A DNA stretch of 64,000 nucleotides from assembly GCA_032988165.1 (NCBI GenBank), contig JANTQF010000006.1, positions 1 to 64,000 of the forward strand. The letters run 5' to 3'. Under the pieces are notes generated by a model. It was not told where the DNA came from, searched no databases, and worked only from the letters and a program-made list of their open reading frames with translations. The number at the start of each line of letters is the position of its first letter. Positions within the stretch are counted from its first letter, which is position 1. The translations under genes and the position numbers were made by a program. This DNA comes from Emmonsiellopsis sp. PD_33. Taxonomy: Eukaryota; Ascomycota; Eurotiomycetes; Onygenales; Ajellomycetaceae. Positions 22,830-36,400 of this stretch are shown here, piece after piece.

Positions 22830-24060
22830 GATGAAGCACAATCCAGTCAGCCTCTCATTATAAAAAGTCATTGAAGGTAGTAGTATCTTCAATGTTTTCT
22901 TTAGGCTCCCAGATATCATTAGTAGTTCCCCAACCTTGCTAATATACTAGATATTACCATTTTCATCTGATTTTCCACTATTTGAGGATTTCTTTGATTT
23001 GCCATTCTTCTTCCCCATCAACTAAGTCAGGCAGTGGAGGGGGAGTAATATTGTCACATTGAGAATATAGCTCTAATAAAGAAACATGAAAAACTGGATG
23101 GATACTCCTATAGGTAACAGGAAGCTTCAGCTTGTAGGATTAAGTACCCCATGCATTGATTATCTTAAAAGAGCCTAGATATTTATGATCCAATTTGCAT
23201 GTGGGTCTAATCATCTGGAGGTTTTTAGTGTTTAAAAGGACCTTATCTCTGATATGAAAGCACTTGAGTTTGTATTTGAAATTATAGTATTTCTTTTGAT
23301 CTGCTTTGGCCTTTTCAAGGTTTTCCTGGAGCTCAGTTCATACTTTTTTCATTCATTTAGCACAGTTGATAGCCTCAGCTGAGGCATGGTTTAGAGGGGG
23401 ATGTATGTCAATATTCAGAGATGGTCAAAGTCCCACTACTGCTTCTATAGAGCTGACTTTAGTTGAACTATACTGGGAATTATTGTAAATAAATTGTGCC
23501 AGGGGAAGCCATCTTGCCCAATCATCTTGGTTAAAGTTAGAGAAGCAGTAAAGGTAATGTTCAAAGACTTAATTTTGATGTTCAGTTTGACCATCTATTT
23601 AAGGGTGAAAGGCTGTGGATAGGCAGCATTTAGTGCCTAACAGCTAGTAAAGAGTATTCTAAAATCAACTGGTAAAAAGAGCTCCACAGTCTGAAACTAT
23701 ATTCTGAGATGAGTTAAAGAGATTATAAGCATAGTCATATAGAAGATCTGCAAGTTCTTCAGCTGTGATATCCTTGGTGCATGATAGGTAAAGGGTAAAC
23801 TTGATTAAGGTATCCACAATGATCAGAATGGAGTTATAGGTTTTGCCTCTCCAAATTAAAGCTGATAATCCAGTTATAAAGTCCATTATAATAGTCTTCT
23901 AAAAGTTAGTAGGTGTTAGAAGGGAAGCAAGCTCACTACATCAGCAAAATTTTTTTGCTGCATGTAGAGTACATAATGGCATGAGCATGCTTATGCAGTT
24001 TTGGCAGGTACAGCAATTTAAAATTTAGTCCTACTCAGAGCATGCAGGAGCTACTACATG
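22830..24060 (-). pseudogene. pol: Gypsy integrase-chromodomain relic (element G)
   Basis: On the minus strand a CCTCQNC-type fragment of the HHCC zinc domain (about 23990-24030) precedes the catalytic core. MDFITGLSALIWRGKTYNSI and IIVD carry the first Asp, SDCGALFTS the second Asp (usually SDRG), and STAFHP followed by DGQTEHQNQVFEHYL the Glu. Then come LAQFIYNNSQYSST, the IRPTCKLDHKYLGSFKI region and a chromodomain (YLVYxQGW, then IWEP) near 22880-23010. The family differs from copy D. RT and RNase H are absent, cut off near 24060 beside the 27-residue repeat array. The first 222 bases of the core (23665-23886) are open. Confidence 0.85.
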
Positions 24061-24089
24061 TAGTCAGTCTCTCACATGTGCCTACAGTG

Positions 24090-24362
24090 CAATAATGATA
24101 CTAATAGTGTCAATCATGTAAGTATTTCCAATCATATCAACATTGGTGGAGATGTCACTGCCACCAATGACATTAACTGTGATTAGTAGAGGTATCTTCA
24201 TCACCACTTGCATCAGTCACACTAATATTAGCTAGTATATGCCTGCCACCATCTATATTAATTTCAGTAGAGATATCCCTCTCACCACTTAATATCAGTC
24301 ACACCAATGTTAGCCTGTGTGTCCCTGCCCCCATTCACATTAATGTTATCAGAGGTGTCCCC
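24090..24362 (-). repeat. 81-bp tandem repeats, distal part of the split repeat gene
   Basis: There are about three units of an 81-bp repeat that on the minus strand codes for a 27-residue motif of the form GRDTQANI-V-DVSG-DTS-NIN-NG. The right edge (GAGGTGTCCCC at 24352-24362) is cut in mid-unit by the 15.6-kb element. The missing part of the unit is found at 39942-39970. Confidence 0.8.
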
Positions 24363-24660
24363 CATCAGCAATTTATTTCTGAGCTAGGGGCTGGCTAGGG
24401 GTAGCTTAGCAGCTTTAGCAAGACTTAGTAGCTTAGCTCATCTCTCTAATCTGTGCATTGGCCTCATGGTCTGTGCAAGCTAGGGGCTGGGCATTTCCAC
24501 AAACTTCACACATCTTCAGAACACTATGAATTATGCCTAGTATGTATCAGCTGTCATTTTCAAATCTTGTAACATATCTACATGTTTCATAATTTATAAT
24601 ATAGTATGCTATTTAAGATTAACTATCTTCATCAAATACATTCTCTAATTGATATAATTT
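24363..24660. other. Left subterminal region of the 15.6-kb element
   Basis: It is non-coding. GAGCTAGGGGCTGG occurs at about 24373 and CTAGGGGCTGG again near 24481, with AGCTTAGCAGC and GTAGCTTAGCTC in between. Such short direct repeats near the end are usual in CACTA-type elements. Confidence 0.45.
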
Positions 24661-24663
24661 CCT

Positions 24664-24845
24664 TAATTAACACACTATCCTCCATTGACATACTATCCTC
24701 CATTGACACACCATCTTCAGTTTACACACTGTCTTCAATTAACACACTTTCCTCAATTAACACACTATTCTGAATTGGCACACTTTCCTCAATTAGCATA
24801 ACATCCTTGATTGATACTCTCTCCTCAATTAACACACTATCCTCA
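24664..24845 (-). repeat. 18-bp tandem repeats coding EDSVLI hexapeptides
   Basis: About ten 18-bp units read on the minus strand as six-residue repeats of the type EDSVLI, EESVLI and EDSMSM with few stops. They form the C-terminal end of the unrecognised gene of the element, close to its left terminus. Conservation of the six-residue period argues that the array was once translated. Confidence 0.75.
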
Positions 24846-26250
24846 GCTTAAGCTAAGAATAGTTAATACTGCATTGCCACACTCTTCTCAGCTTAAGCTG
24901 AGGATAGTAAACCCATGGCCATATTAATATGATTGATATTTGCAACCTGTAAATATAATAACTACTACTACTTAATATCCTTGAGATCTTCAATTAAATC
25001 AATAAAAGCACTTTCAATAAATTATGCCTTCTCCTCCTTAACTATTACCTTTCTTCCTACTATCTTCATCACTTTCTTCTGTAAGATCTCTACAACCTTC
25101 ATCTTCCACAGCTCTCTCTATTTACACCATGTATTGTACATTTATTTGTATACCTCTGCACCACATGTTAGCACCAATTGATGTTGTATTCAGCAAATAA
25201 CATCTTACACTCACTCTGAAAAGCCTCTATTTTGAATATCTTATGTGTCTCTATCCCTTCATATTCTGTTATTGCATGGTATATCCCACCTGCCACTACC
25301 ACCACTACTCCAGCTGGAATTGAATTAAACCACTTTGCCATCAGAGTGTTAACACCTAGCCCAAATGCTCTCTAGCTAAAGAAATACTTGGCTATACCTT
25401 GTATAATAATATCAGATAGAAAATGGCCCTTTACATTCTGTATGCTATTAAGTTAGTTCAAGCATTTATAACCTCAGGCTCTACTAGTATGATACATACC
25501 TTTCCTTCCCTAGATACTACTGTAAAGTTATCATCCTTTAATAACTATGTAATCTGTCTCCTTAGATTACTCAGTTCAGTAAAGTGGTATGCATCTACTA
25601 CCTCCCAAAATTTAGCATTGAAATGGCCTCATTGAATACCTATATCATCAACAATCTATTGCATGTTAGATAGCCTTCCATCTATATCAGGAAACTCCAA
25701 TTTAGGGTATTATATACATACCTTCCTTGCCTCTTCTGATGATGGGATCTTAGGTACACTATCCTCATTATCAAGCTCTGATCCAAACTCACTTTTGTCC
25801 TGATTATCATAATCCCTAGTAAATAGCTAAGTACTCATGACAAGGTGATTCATATGGTTCTTACCAACTATTAATGGCCATAATGTTAGGCACACATTAA
25901 CCTTGTATTCTCAGTTAACCCTAGTGAATAGCCACATGGCCAAGAGGTTCTTTGCCATGTTTAAAATCCTTTTATTTATTACTGAATAATCTGCCTTGCT
26001 TCATCTTGTGATCTCTGTTCACCCCAAGTCCCAGACAACATTACCACTCATAACTTCATAATATGGCCCTCAAGCTAGATTAAGATCTGATCTATCCTCA
26101 CTTTCCAAACCATTAATTTCATTCTTGAAGGTACCTGGGGTTAGAGCATCATTAGTTCTGCACCTCTTCCAATCTCTCTCTGCAGTTAGGTCAAAATTGT
26201 CATCAGAAAGATCCTACTCAGTAGTTTCTAGTAGTTAGTATTCATTGCAT
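24846..26250 (-). pseudogene. Unrecognised gene of the 15.6-kb element, 3' part
   Basis: Minus-strand frames contain long readable stretches with TAG/TGA interruptions: ERDWKRCRTNDALTPGTF near 26200, KNLLAMWLFTRVN and then VNVCLTLWPLIVGKNHMNH near 25870-25960, KSEFGSELDNEDSVPKIPSS near 25750-25800, and GHFNAKFWEVVDAYHFTELS near 25570-25630. An acceptor/donor-like gap near 25725 suggests an intron. The C-terminus runs into the EDSVLI repeats. I know no family with these blocks. It is transcribed in the same direction as the transposase and may be the accessory gene of the element. Confidence 0.4.
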
Positions 26251-27429
26251 AGTTAAGGAAGGTAGAAAAATGAATCATACTTATTATATCATTGTAATGA
26301 GTCTGTCATTCTAACTCATAAAACCTCTCTACATCAACCTCAGTATTGTGGCTCTCATGACTCTTGAAGCTCTACACCAAACAATTTTGTTGATGATTAA
26401 TAAACTCAGACATCTGCAGGCAGAAAGCTACTATTACTCACTGTTGATTATGATACTCATAGATGTCTTGCTAATGATTTCTAAACATCTAAATATTAAT
26501 GGAGACTAATATAGTATTAGAAGGATATATTGAAATAATCAACCTAAACCTCTAATAAACCTGGGTTAATGATATTACTTTGGGAACCAATTTGTTAACT
26601 GGGCTGAGGAGGAGAAGATGCTAGCATCCTCTGAATAGGCTGTAAATCATGTTTCTGATCAATTTGTTTGTCAGGCTGCTGAGATTCATCTCACTGACTT
26701 GAACTTATACTAGAAGGCTCTGATGATGATAATACCAACTAATCCCCTATAATATTTTGATTACAATTAATCTCTTCATGAGAGGGTGAAGATACTATCA
26801 TTCTCTGATCAGCTTGAAAATCATTTCTCTGAGCACCAGCTGTATTTACTTCAGGATATTTTCAGTGTTGTGGAGCTATTTTACTCTTATTTGGGACTTA
26901 TTATCTTGCATTCAGTATGTTATGACAGATAGTCCTCAGTTTAAGTTAGAGCTAATACAGTGATGCCTGGGCAAATAATACTCAGCTTAAGCTCAGCTCT
27001 GACTTAAGCTGAGGACTATACAGAACATGAGGGTGTAGTTAAGACTCACATAAGACTAGATGGTGTGACTATGAAATAAGAATTTATTATAGTAAGTGCC
27101 TGTTATATTTCAGTCAGTAAATTTCAAGCATAGAGTCCTCAGCTTAAGCCAGGACTGAGCTTAAGCTGAGCACTATACACAGAGCTGAGTGAGGAGTTCA
27201 TACTCACTAGCACCTAAGGTTCTTACATGATATTGATGTTCAGTTGGGTGTAACAGTAGGCATGGAAGAAGAATTTAGGTGTGAGAAATGCTGATGAACT
27301 TTACCTGTAAAGTGAAGTTCACATTCAAGTAAGTAAGAAGATAAATAAAGAATTATATATAATATCTCATTCATCAATCAGCAGTGAATAGGAGTACTTC
27401 TTTTTACTAGTATGTTTAAGTTAGTCTTC

Positions 27430-28300
27430 TTCAACTGGTGACTATTAACAACAAATTACAGTATATGTACCCAAAAACCTGGCTTCAAGATGATTTATTC
27501 CATCTTGCTAGTGACATAAAATTTATATTGTTCCCAGTCATGGGCATCCATCTCTTTCATTATTATTTGAAAAGAATGTTCACCACATATCTGCACTGAA
27601 TCAAACTGACTGAAGCCTAGATATCATATTTTATACTAATTATAGGTTATTGAAAGCTCCCTTTCAATGAATTTGCAGAGAAGGCTTAACAGTACACAGT
27701 TCAAGTCATTCTCTTTCTAAGTCTTCTTACTATCTGTATCTAGTATTAAATCATCCATCAGACACATTACTGCTGAATTTATTTCAAGATTGTGTATCAT
27801 TACCTACTAGGCATGTTGTCTTGTTGAAACTCTTTCCTTTAAGTCCTCCTCTTATCTTTAAAGGTTAATAATGCTGTTCTGATCCTCTGATTGACTATCC
27901 ACTAATATGCAATCATTGCTTTTATTAACAGTTACAGTGCTATCAAGCAACCTCTTATTCCTTTGTGACTCATATTATCTCTAATTGTTCTTGCACTGCC
28001 AGGCCATGGCATCCAGGCAATTATCCCTAGCTGCTGATGAGATATTTTGAAATATTTGAGAGTAACTCTCATACACATACTTGAACATTAGCAGTAGTTT
28101 CCCCTTACTTTATTTCCTTCATAAATTCAAATCTAGAAGCTTATACCTTGCCATCCCCCTCTCTAATGACATGCATATATCATGATATGCTGCACTATCA
28201 ACCTTTAAGAATGCCTTAACCTTAGGCATTATCTACTCACATAGTATGTCCTGCAACATCATGCTGTTTAATCACATAGTGAGGATGAGATGAATGCTTA
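27430..28300 (-). pseudogene. Unrecognised gene of the 15.6-kb element, 5' part
   Basis: Minus-strand reading gives stretches such as QDILCE, KVKAFLKVDSAAYHDICMSL (about 28170-28240), YESYSQIFQNISSAARDNCL (about 27995-28060), DSTVTVNKSNDCILVDSQSE (about 27890-27960) and EMDAHDWEQYKFYVTSKME near 27500-27570. Stops are frequent. It probably belongs with the part at 24846-26250, but I cannot show the join. No domain is recognised. Confidence 0.3.
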
Positions 28301-28574
28301 ACTTATATGCATCTATAAAAAATAGTAGTAACATTTGAAGGCACAATAAATGTTAAATTATGTTAGTAGTAAATATATAATAGTAATGTATTTATAGATC
28401 CTCTGAGTCCTACCCTACCTCTTATTATTTATTTTTAAACTTATTTGTTTTTATTGGGACTTATAATTACAACACATCATGTAATTAATGATGTTTTCCA
28501 TAGATAATGACTCTCCTTGACTTGGCAGTCCTGATGTGTCTAGGTTGAAGGAATATTAATCTTACTATATATAG

Positions 28575-28632
28575 TGTGGGGACTTGAACCACATCTCTCA
28601 GTTTAAGTCAGGCTGCTCTACCAGTGGAGAGT
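28575..28632 (-). other. tRNA-like fragment (Pol III A/B-box-like)
   Basis: The minus strand has GGTAGAGCA (28614-28622) and, 23 bases later, GGTTCAAGTCC (28580-28590), matching the tRNA D-loop end and a perfect B box. The acceptor stem does not pair and the anticodon stem is imperfect, so this is at most a tRNA pseudogene or a SINE head. The sequence between the boxes (CTGACTTAAACTGAG) resembles the dispersed palindrome of this region. Confidence 0.35.
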
Positions 28633-29552
28633 TGGTACTACTACTATCAAATAAAATATAAAATTCATGCTGTGCTCAACTGGGTTCAAACCCTGGGCTG
28701 TTATATTCTGTGCAGTAAAAAGTTATCTTCCTTCTTAGTGTAATCAATTTAACACTGACAAGGATGACAATGTTAGTATGATCTTAAAGTATATTTTTAT
28801 AACTAGCTCTTATGACTTTATTCAAGTTGCTATCTGCCAGTAGGTGTTGTGCAAACTGGTTGATGTGGTGTTATCATGGTAGTAGTAAATATTAGCTATC
28901 AGTAGGGGGTATAAATTATATATATATTTTATCATATCTATAATTAAGCACATCACCACACCATAGCTGCATAATCCTGCTACCAAAACCCATATATTTA
29001 GCATGCATTAGCTTTTCAATAGAACTTGTGATGTATTTCACAATGGGATCACATTATATTATCAAGATTTAATGTATTTTGGTTGAAAAATAAGCTATCT
29101 AAATAAGTAATACTAAATAGTGATAGATGTACAGATACTTGCATAATCAACCTGTTAGAATCATTCTTATGGATTCATTAACCCTAGTAGCTAACTAATC
29201 TATGTGAACATGGAAGTCATATGATTTAACTACCCCTTAAGGTGACAGCCTGGGTTCAAACCTAAGCATGCAGCTACTTATTTTTTTTTTACTGATCTAT
29301 CTAAATAAATATCAGTGCACATTATAACTCAAATAATAGCACATTCCTTAGCTTAAGCTGATGGGCAGGAAAGAAACACATTCCTCAGCTTAAGCCAGCA
29401 GGGCACTTGAATAATACTTTGGCCTGCATGCCAGTTAAGAGGAGTACATTCCTTAGCTTAAGCCAGGCTGCCCTGCTCAGCTTAAGCTGAGAAATGTATT
29501 TCTTTCCTGCCTGCCAGCTTAAACTGAGGAATGTGCTTCTCACAACTCCTTA

Positions 29553-32500
29553 CTATTTATCATCTAAATTTATTAAACTACTGTCTGAATCATCATTTAA
29601 TTCATCTGAAATGTTATCTTTATTTAAGTCATCATCTTTCTCATTCTCCTCATTCATGCTACTCTCTTCATCCTCCACTTCCTCTCTGATATTAGCTTTT
29701 AACTGGGTTAACCACTTATTTGCTGCTCAAAGTCCATCTTCTAACCACATTTCACTATACAAACTATTGTATTGGTCCCAATCAATATAATTATTAATAT
29801 AGAATTATTTGGTGGGGGATCTCACATGCATATTATTAAGCTATATTAGAATAAGGTGAGCACCTCACTGTATAGCCTTCACTGGATAGAAATGACACTT
29901 CTGTAGGCAATCTGAATTATTATCTAATGAATTAGGCTCTGAGTCTATATATGTCTCCACTTCATACATGCCATGGACATCATGTAGCTTCTTAGAACAC
30001 AGTTGGAGGATATCAATAAGTATCTCAATATAGTATGTGTTTCTATTTCAGTTGGAGATCCTTCCATCCTTCTTCACTTAAATATTAGGGTTAATCACAG
30101 TTGATATCAGTAAAAGCTAACTAATCATCTGCCCTTAAAAAGGCACATTTCTCATCTTATTTCTATTACTAGCCTTTTCATCAGTCAACCAGATATAGTC
30201 TTGCTGCCACCCACCAAGTGCCCCTTATCATGCAGGTATGCATTGAATCTTCTCCTTAACAAGATGATTTATATCAGATGGATCTCATCCATCCCATTTC
30301 CATGTAGTGATCAATTTATGTATCTATATGTAATAGTCAAGTATTAATTACAATGTGGGGTATCAGTTCTTCATACCAGTAAGCTGGAAACACCTATCTG
30401 TAATATAAACTAACAATGCATTTAGAAAAACCTCCTTAAGATAACTTAGTCTCTTGGCTACCTCTCTTACTATTATGATGTGATGTGCCAGTGATTAGTG
30501 ATAGTCTACTCCTGATGAATGTCATGATATTTTCTGTAAGTTCATAGCTGTTAATGCAGTAGTAAGCTTTATTCCAAGTTGATCTTCAGCTATAAGTATA
30601 CTTGGGCTGATGATATTAGCATAAAGTAATATATTCTCTAACTCTAATATATGTATATGCTACTGACTATATTTGATCAGCTACCATTCATTGCCAACAC
30701 ATTTATTGGTATTATGGTAATAGGCCTTTACATGGCATTTATAGCCAGTCTCACTGTACTCAGTATTAAAGCCATCTAGGGTTCTGTATTTATAAATGAA
30801 CTCAACATAGTGGATAAGGACATAGAATTTTGTGAAGTTGAAGTAGCTAACTTTATATAGATAATATTTCTTACAAGATATATGATAACAATGAAATGCC
30901 CATTTGAGAGTATCAATCCATTTCAAGGCATTCTTCAAGTACCTTAGGGTTTCATCATTATAGGAGTAGTACTGCATACAGAATAGAAAGTCAACCACAG
31001 CACATGCATATAGGAGGGCAGGTTGTGAACAATGAAGTAGTAAAGGAGTAATAACTGGAATTAACTGTCATAACAGGGCCTTACACTGTAACCTAGACCA
31101 CTATTTAAAGTAGCTGAAGTTGATAAAATGCTGAAGATCTGAGTAGTGAGAAATATAATTAAATCAGTTATCAAGCTGTTTAGTTCTACCTGCTTGGGAT
31201 ATTAATGGGGCTTCCTGGTTCTTGATTTGTCATGCAGGTTTGATAAGGTCCACCACTATTTCCTGAAGCCATTCAACTAGGTACTGAACTATACTCTTAA
31301 GTAACTGATGGAGAATATCAATCATCATCACTTTATGAATATTAATTCATGGGTGGTGTCAGGCAAAGAAGTTGATGTCATGAACTGCCATGTCAGAATC
31401 AATAGATAAGGGATTATCCTGCTGCTGCTGAATCTGATCCTACATCTATCTATATGTGTGTGTTGGAAAGACCTTCAATAGATCTTGATGCTCTGAAGGG
31501 GGAATAAGACAAATTGAATAGTATCTATTGTTTTTTATATTAATAATTAAGATTTGCTCTTCATAGTCAGCCATGAATCCAGCTAATACTGAGAAGTAGT
31601 ATCAAATATAATCATCAGCACATTTAATAAATATGCTAGTTGTACTCAAGGCCTCAATAGCTATAGTATCATTAGTACCTGCCAGTGAGATATTAGTAGT
31701 AAGACTTATGTTTAAGTATCTCAGTCATACAAGCATGATAAAGCCTGGTCTTTGTGACATGATCAATCTTCTTAATAATAGGAAGATAGGTAATCTTCTG
31801 AAGACTGATTATCTTTTGTGCACAGTAAATCTTATGCAGAAGATTTTCAATGGTAAAGTAAATAGGCCAAGATATCTAATCCCCATGATGCATGGAGAGC
31901 TGTGTCTTATCAGATGTAAAGATCAATGAAACTAGTATGAAAGAGGCTGGAAGTTTTCATTATATATCTCATCACTAGTTGGTTGTATACATCTCAGTAT
32001 ATATTTATTAGTTCAACTTCAAGAACTATTGTATAGGTGTATATTGTAGGACATCCTTGAATGAAAGATGTCCAAGTAATCAGCAAATAATATTATCTAC
32101 TCTCTGATGAGAGAGAGTGGCTTTGATTATGGTTCCATTAGTGGATGTTATAGAAATCAGAGTGTCAATAAATTCATCACTTTGTGCATTATCAGTTGTT
32201 AAGCCCCCATTAATGATGTTATAAAACTATTGAGCAGTGCAGAAGGAGAGTCCATCAGTAATAATATGAAGATAGGGTGATGTGAGGAATCAATTGATAG
32301 CCCCACTTGAAAGTCCATCATTTAGAAAGAACTGTGCAATGCTATATTCCACTTCACTTTTAAAGTTCTCATACTGGGCTGTTGTTATTCTGGTGGAGAC
32401 ATTAGACATCATATTAAAACAATCAGGAACTGAGTAATCAGCTGATTGTTTTAAGAGAGATTTATATGTAATAATATAGGCATTTGAAACTGAGGTTTGC

Positions 32501-32824
32501 ACAGCTTGAGGAGGTGGCAATAAGATAAAGAAGGGCATATTAGAATTTAACTCAGAGGACAGTGGCTAGTAGTAGATGCTAAGGATTTAGCAAGCTACCT
32601 GTAGTTCATAATAATAATGTAACTGAAGATCTAATATCTACCTCATCCACTTCTAAAATATTCATTGAGGTTAGAGTAGTAATATCATTCAGATCTAAAC
32701 CACCATCTGACTTGGATGCCTCATATGAGATGTCATTGGATGGTAAAGCAGTAAAAGCATGTTCTGTGAGGGCTTGTATAGAGGCCACAGAGGAGGTAGA
32801 AGTTTGACTTGTAGCTAATACCAT
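29553..32824 (-). pseudogene. Plavaka/CACTA-like transposase (decayed)
   Basis: The start is MVLATSQTSTSS at 32824 and the stop is at 29553-29555. Recognisable blocks in order: an early central region with FMADYEEQ near 31550-31580 (like the ADYPEQ block), HHPWINIHKVMMIDILHQLL near 31300-31370 (the 'P.D.LHQ' block typical of this family), then ALLYACAVVDFLFCMQYYSY (about 30950-31020), YVLIHYVEFIYKYRTLDGFN (about 30770-30830) followed by TEYSE, matching the 'HY...G..DGYNTE..E..H' block. The tail is Asp/Glu/Ser-rich. The stretch 30681-30998 is open for 105 residues. Such enzymes cut element ends with an RNase H-like core. Stops abound, so it is dead. Assignment to Plavaka rather than a related CACTA clade rests on remembered family motifs. 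Confidence 0.65.
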
Positions 32825-33025
32825 TTCTAATATTTATCTTGCTTGGATGGTTGCCATGCATTTCTGCTGGTATCAACTAAGGCCACTCTAACTGTTGACT
32901 GGCTGTTGGCAATGTGGGCAGGCACACATATATACAGAGTTCTTCTTCATAGTAAGAGGATAGAAGGTTTAGAATATGAAGAGATTACTTTATGCTATCC
33001 AGTCTGGAGGTTATCTGATTTCTGA

Positions 33026-33484
33026 GGTCACATAGCAATTAGCTTTCCTACTTAGGCCTAGTATAGTTAAGTGGTTGGAGAGGCATCAATAAAAAGGATC
33101 AGAAATAACATTTTCTTAATATATTAATTAAGTTGTGTATTGAAAAAACAGGCATCTTCATATTAAAGGCATCTCCACATTGGAGGCATCTCATCATTGA
33201 AGAAAAAACAAGTAAAGGATACAACAGGAAAGAAATTGGAGAAAGGGATAGGAGAGGTGCTTGAAGGAAAAGCACAGAGCTCAGCTTAAGCTAAGTAGAT
33301 AATAAAAAACTTGAAGAAACTCAAGCAACAGAATATTACTTAACACTGGGGGTAAGGAGGAATAGCACAGAGCTTAGCTTAAACTAAGCATCTAATAGAA
33401 AGAAATGGGAGAAAGGGACCAGAGATATATAAATTAGTTACACAGAGAACTAGCAGAGGGGTGAACTTTACAGACTGAATTACA
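33026..33484. other. Intergenic region between transposase and SNF2 relic
   Basis: No gene is seen. It carries two palindromic motif copies, at 33280-33295 and 33372-33389, about 90 bp apart, each after a GCACAGAGC string. GAAAGGGAYYRGAG-like purine tracts recur at 33239-33254 and 33408-33424, so this may be an 80-90 bp direct duplication. Confidence 0.4.
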
Positions 33485-36400
33485 TCAGGTTGCAAGGTCA
33501 TTTGTGCCTTCAGGAGCCCCAGTGGGGGTAAATTTTGCCTTTTTAGCAGGAGGTTATTCCTTATGGGTGGAGGCAGATCAGTGGTGAGAGGACTTGAAGG
33601 AGCTGAGGAGAGAGTTGCTACTGATTAGAGTAGCTTGATGCAAGTCAGAGGAGTGCAGACTTGATTGAGGAGGTAAAGATAATTATGATAAATCTATCTC
33701 AGAATCATTAATACCACTAGTAGGTGTGAAGTAGATAGGTGTTTGAGGGTTTTACAACAAGTTCATATTAGAGTTATCAATGCTGCTACTGTGTCTTAAG
33801 GGACTTGATCTAGAAGGAGGGGAGTAGACTAGTATTTGAGTATTTTTTGACAGAGACCAGAGGGTAAGGATTTTCTTTGAACAGAAGATGGGATTGAGGG
33901 TTACTGTTGCATTTAAATGTTTTATATCATTTACCTGGGCAATATTTAAGCTAAGATTCTCAATGTTTCCCCATGGCAGCCAGGACTCTTACTGGCTAAA
34001 TATATGTTAAATATATTTAATTGCTCTGCACTTAATTGTGTGTTCAAACTCATTAGGATCAGGAGATGCAGAGTGCTCTTCTTAGCTTAAGCTGAGCTCT
34101 ATACTAATATTAGTAAACACAGTAGGCTCCTGCATGATTAGCTGAGACATAAACTTTGCTGAGACTTTAGCCTCAATAAACTAGTTAAAGGAGTTGGCTG
34201 TAGATAATATCTATATCCATTGTTGAGCTACCTAGTTAATCTAATGTACTTAGTGGAGTGCTTGCAGAGCATCATTACTGTTAGTAGGCAGCTCAAGGAG
34301 AACAACATTTGAATAGATGTAGTGCAAATTCAAACTCATTGCACCCATTTTATAACTCAAAATCAAGATCTTCATTGTATAGTGTAGGTCATTAAAGTTC
34401 TCAACAACCTCTATATACTTATAGCCTGGCATGAATGATTTTATCATACCAACTTCTACATTGAAAAGCATCATAACTAACTCTATCTGATACTAGAGCA
34501 TAGAAAAATGGCAAAAGACAAGTAATCCTCACTGGAATTTAATGACCACTTCATTTATGATTGATAGTAAATGTGGAAACTTTGGCATCAGTCAACAGAG
34601 GAGGCTTACAACCTATGACCAATCAGGGGGGAGGAAGAGGATCAAAGGGTCAGTAATGACCCTTAATAGGAATCATAAAGCTTCACCCTCAGCTTTCTGT
34701 CTCCACTTCATGATATCTCTGGCCAGATTGCCTTCATTCTTGATGGAGGTTGCTCAGAAAAGGCAGGGGAGAGTAAGTGAGAAGATAGTATGATGCAGTT
34801 GACAGTAAATAGACATATTAAATTTACTGGGGGTAATATCAGTGATATTACCTGCAGATGAGGGTTTGTCAGTGGCAGTGAGAGTAGAACTTTTAATCTA
34901 TAAATATGATGTTAGACTACTATACACTGCATAATATTCTGCAAGTTATTTAATCTGGAATGGACAATCAACCATCATCACTATATATAGTGGAATATAC
35001 TCACTAATAATCACTGTTCTGTCATAGGTCTCTAGGTCCTATGTAATTGCAGTTGATATGGATGAACCTATAGTTTAATAGAGCATGATCTGATTTAAGA
35101 TCTTGGGGATGCTATTAAGAGCATACTTGTGTGTGAGGGTCCCATTAGAGGTGAAGAGTTTGCAGAATAGGAGAGAATCAAGAATGTGAAGATGATTGTA
35201 TCCATACTTAGTAACTTACTCATATTTAGTAAGAGGATCTTCAATTTGCTGATAATTAACTAAGCCTATTACATCTGAATTATATGAGAGTAACAGCAGG
35301 CCAAGTAGATTAATGATGTGATTCAATATTAGTATATCTATTATAAAAAGTCAGCTATTACAGGGAATTTAGGTAATGACCTGATGAATTCAGATTCATA
35401 CATTCTTAATAGCATGTGATTCATCCATTAATACCATGCTAAATGGGACATCTTTTGGCCACAGCAACTGTATAGACTTTTTTGTTGGATTAATTTCCTC
35501 ATATGTGTTGAGTATATTAACAAGGTGATCCTCTTTGTTAGAATCTGGTGCAGTAGTGGAGGCAGAGGGTAGCTGTGCTCAGCTTAAGCCAAGTAAAGGG
35601 GCCTTTCATGATATATAGTGAGATCAGGTGGAGTATGAGGTTATTATTATGATCCTGCCTGAAGCTGAGTTGAATGAATCAATGTGTGTCATTAAATGTT
35701 GTAGATTCCCATCTTTAATGATGAGTAAACATTTTTGTGCATCTAAAATGCCATTAGGATCAGCAGTGGAATAAAACATCTTTAAGTCAAAATGGCTGGG
35801 GAAATGCTTCTGTATCTCATCTATCCACATGTAAACAAAATGAGATGGGACAAATATGATACATAGGAGGTATTAGGCTGTGTAGTGAAGATTGTTCATA
35901 AAATAAACCACACCTAATGCCTGTATCATTTTACTAAGGCCCATTTTATCTGACAATATTACTGCATGTTGATGTTGTAGGACATCAATTATGATAATAA
36001 TGCCTGTCACCTGTCATGCCATCAAAGAAAGGTCATTAATCATAGGTGAATTGGGGTTAAGTCCAAGTGTGAATGCTGATTGTTTGTATGATAGAGGTTG
36101 GATTCTAATGGAGTTTAAAAGCTCCCTGATTTCATGGGAAATTCCATTATCCTCTGGGTCAGATTATTCTGGGTCAGAGTTGGCAGGGTTAGCCAGATCA
36201 CCTAGTATGGCAGAGTAGATGTTTTAAGGGGTCTGTTTATCATGAAGTATGAATATGTCCAGAACAGTAGATGTCAGATATGCAATCAGGTGTATTTCTT
36301 CATCCAGTGTGAGACATGAGAAATTCATGTTTGTAGCACCCTGTTCTGCAACCTCTGACTTGATCATCTTAAGATTATTAGCTTTCTCAGGAATAGTATC

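Noticed and set aside
28575..28632. Functional tRNA gene
   Set aside because: The acceptor stem does not pair and the anticodon stem has mismatches; only box-like motifs remain.
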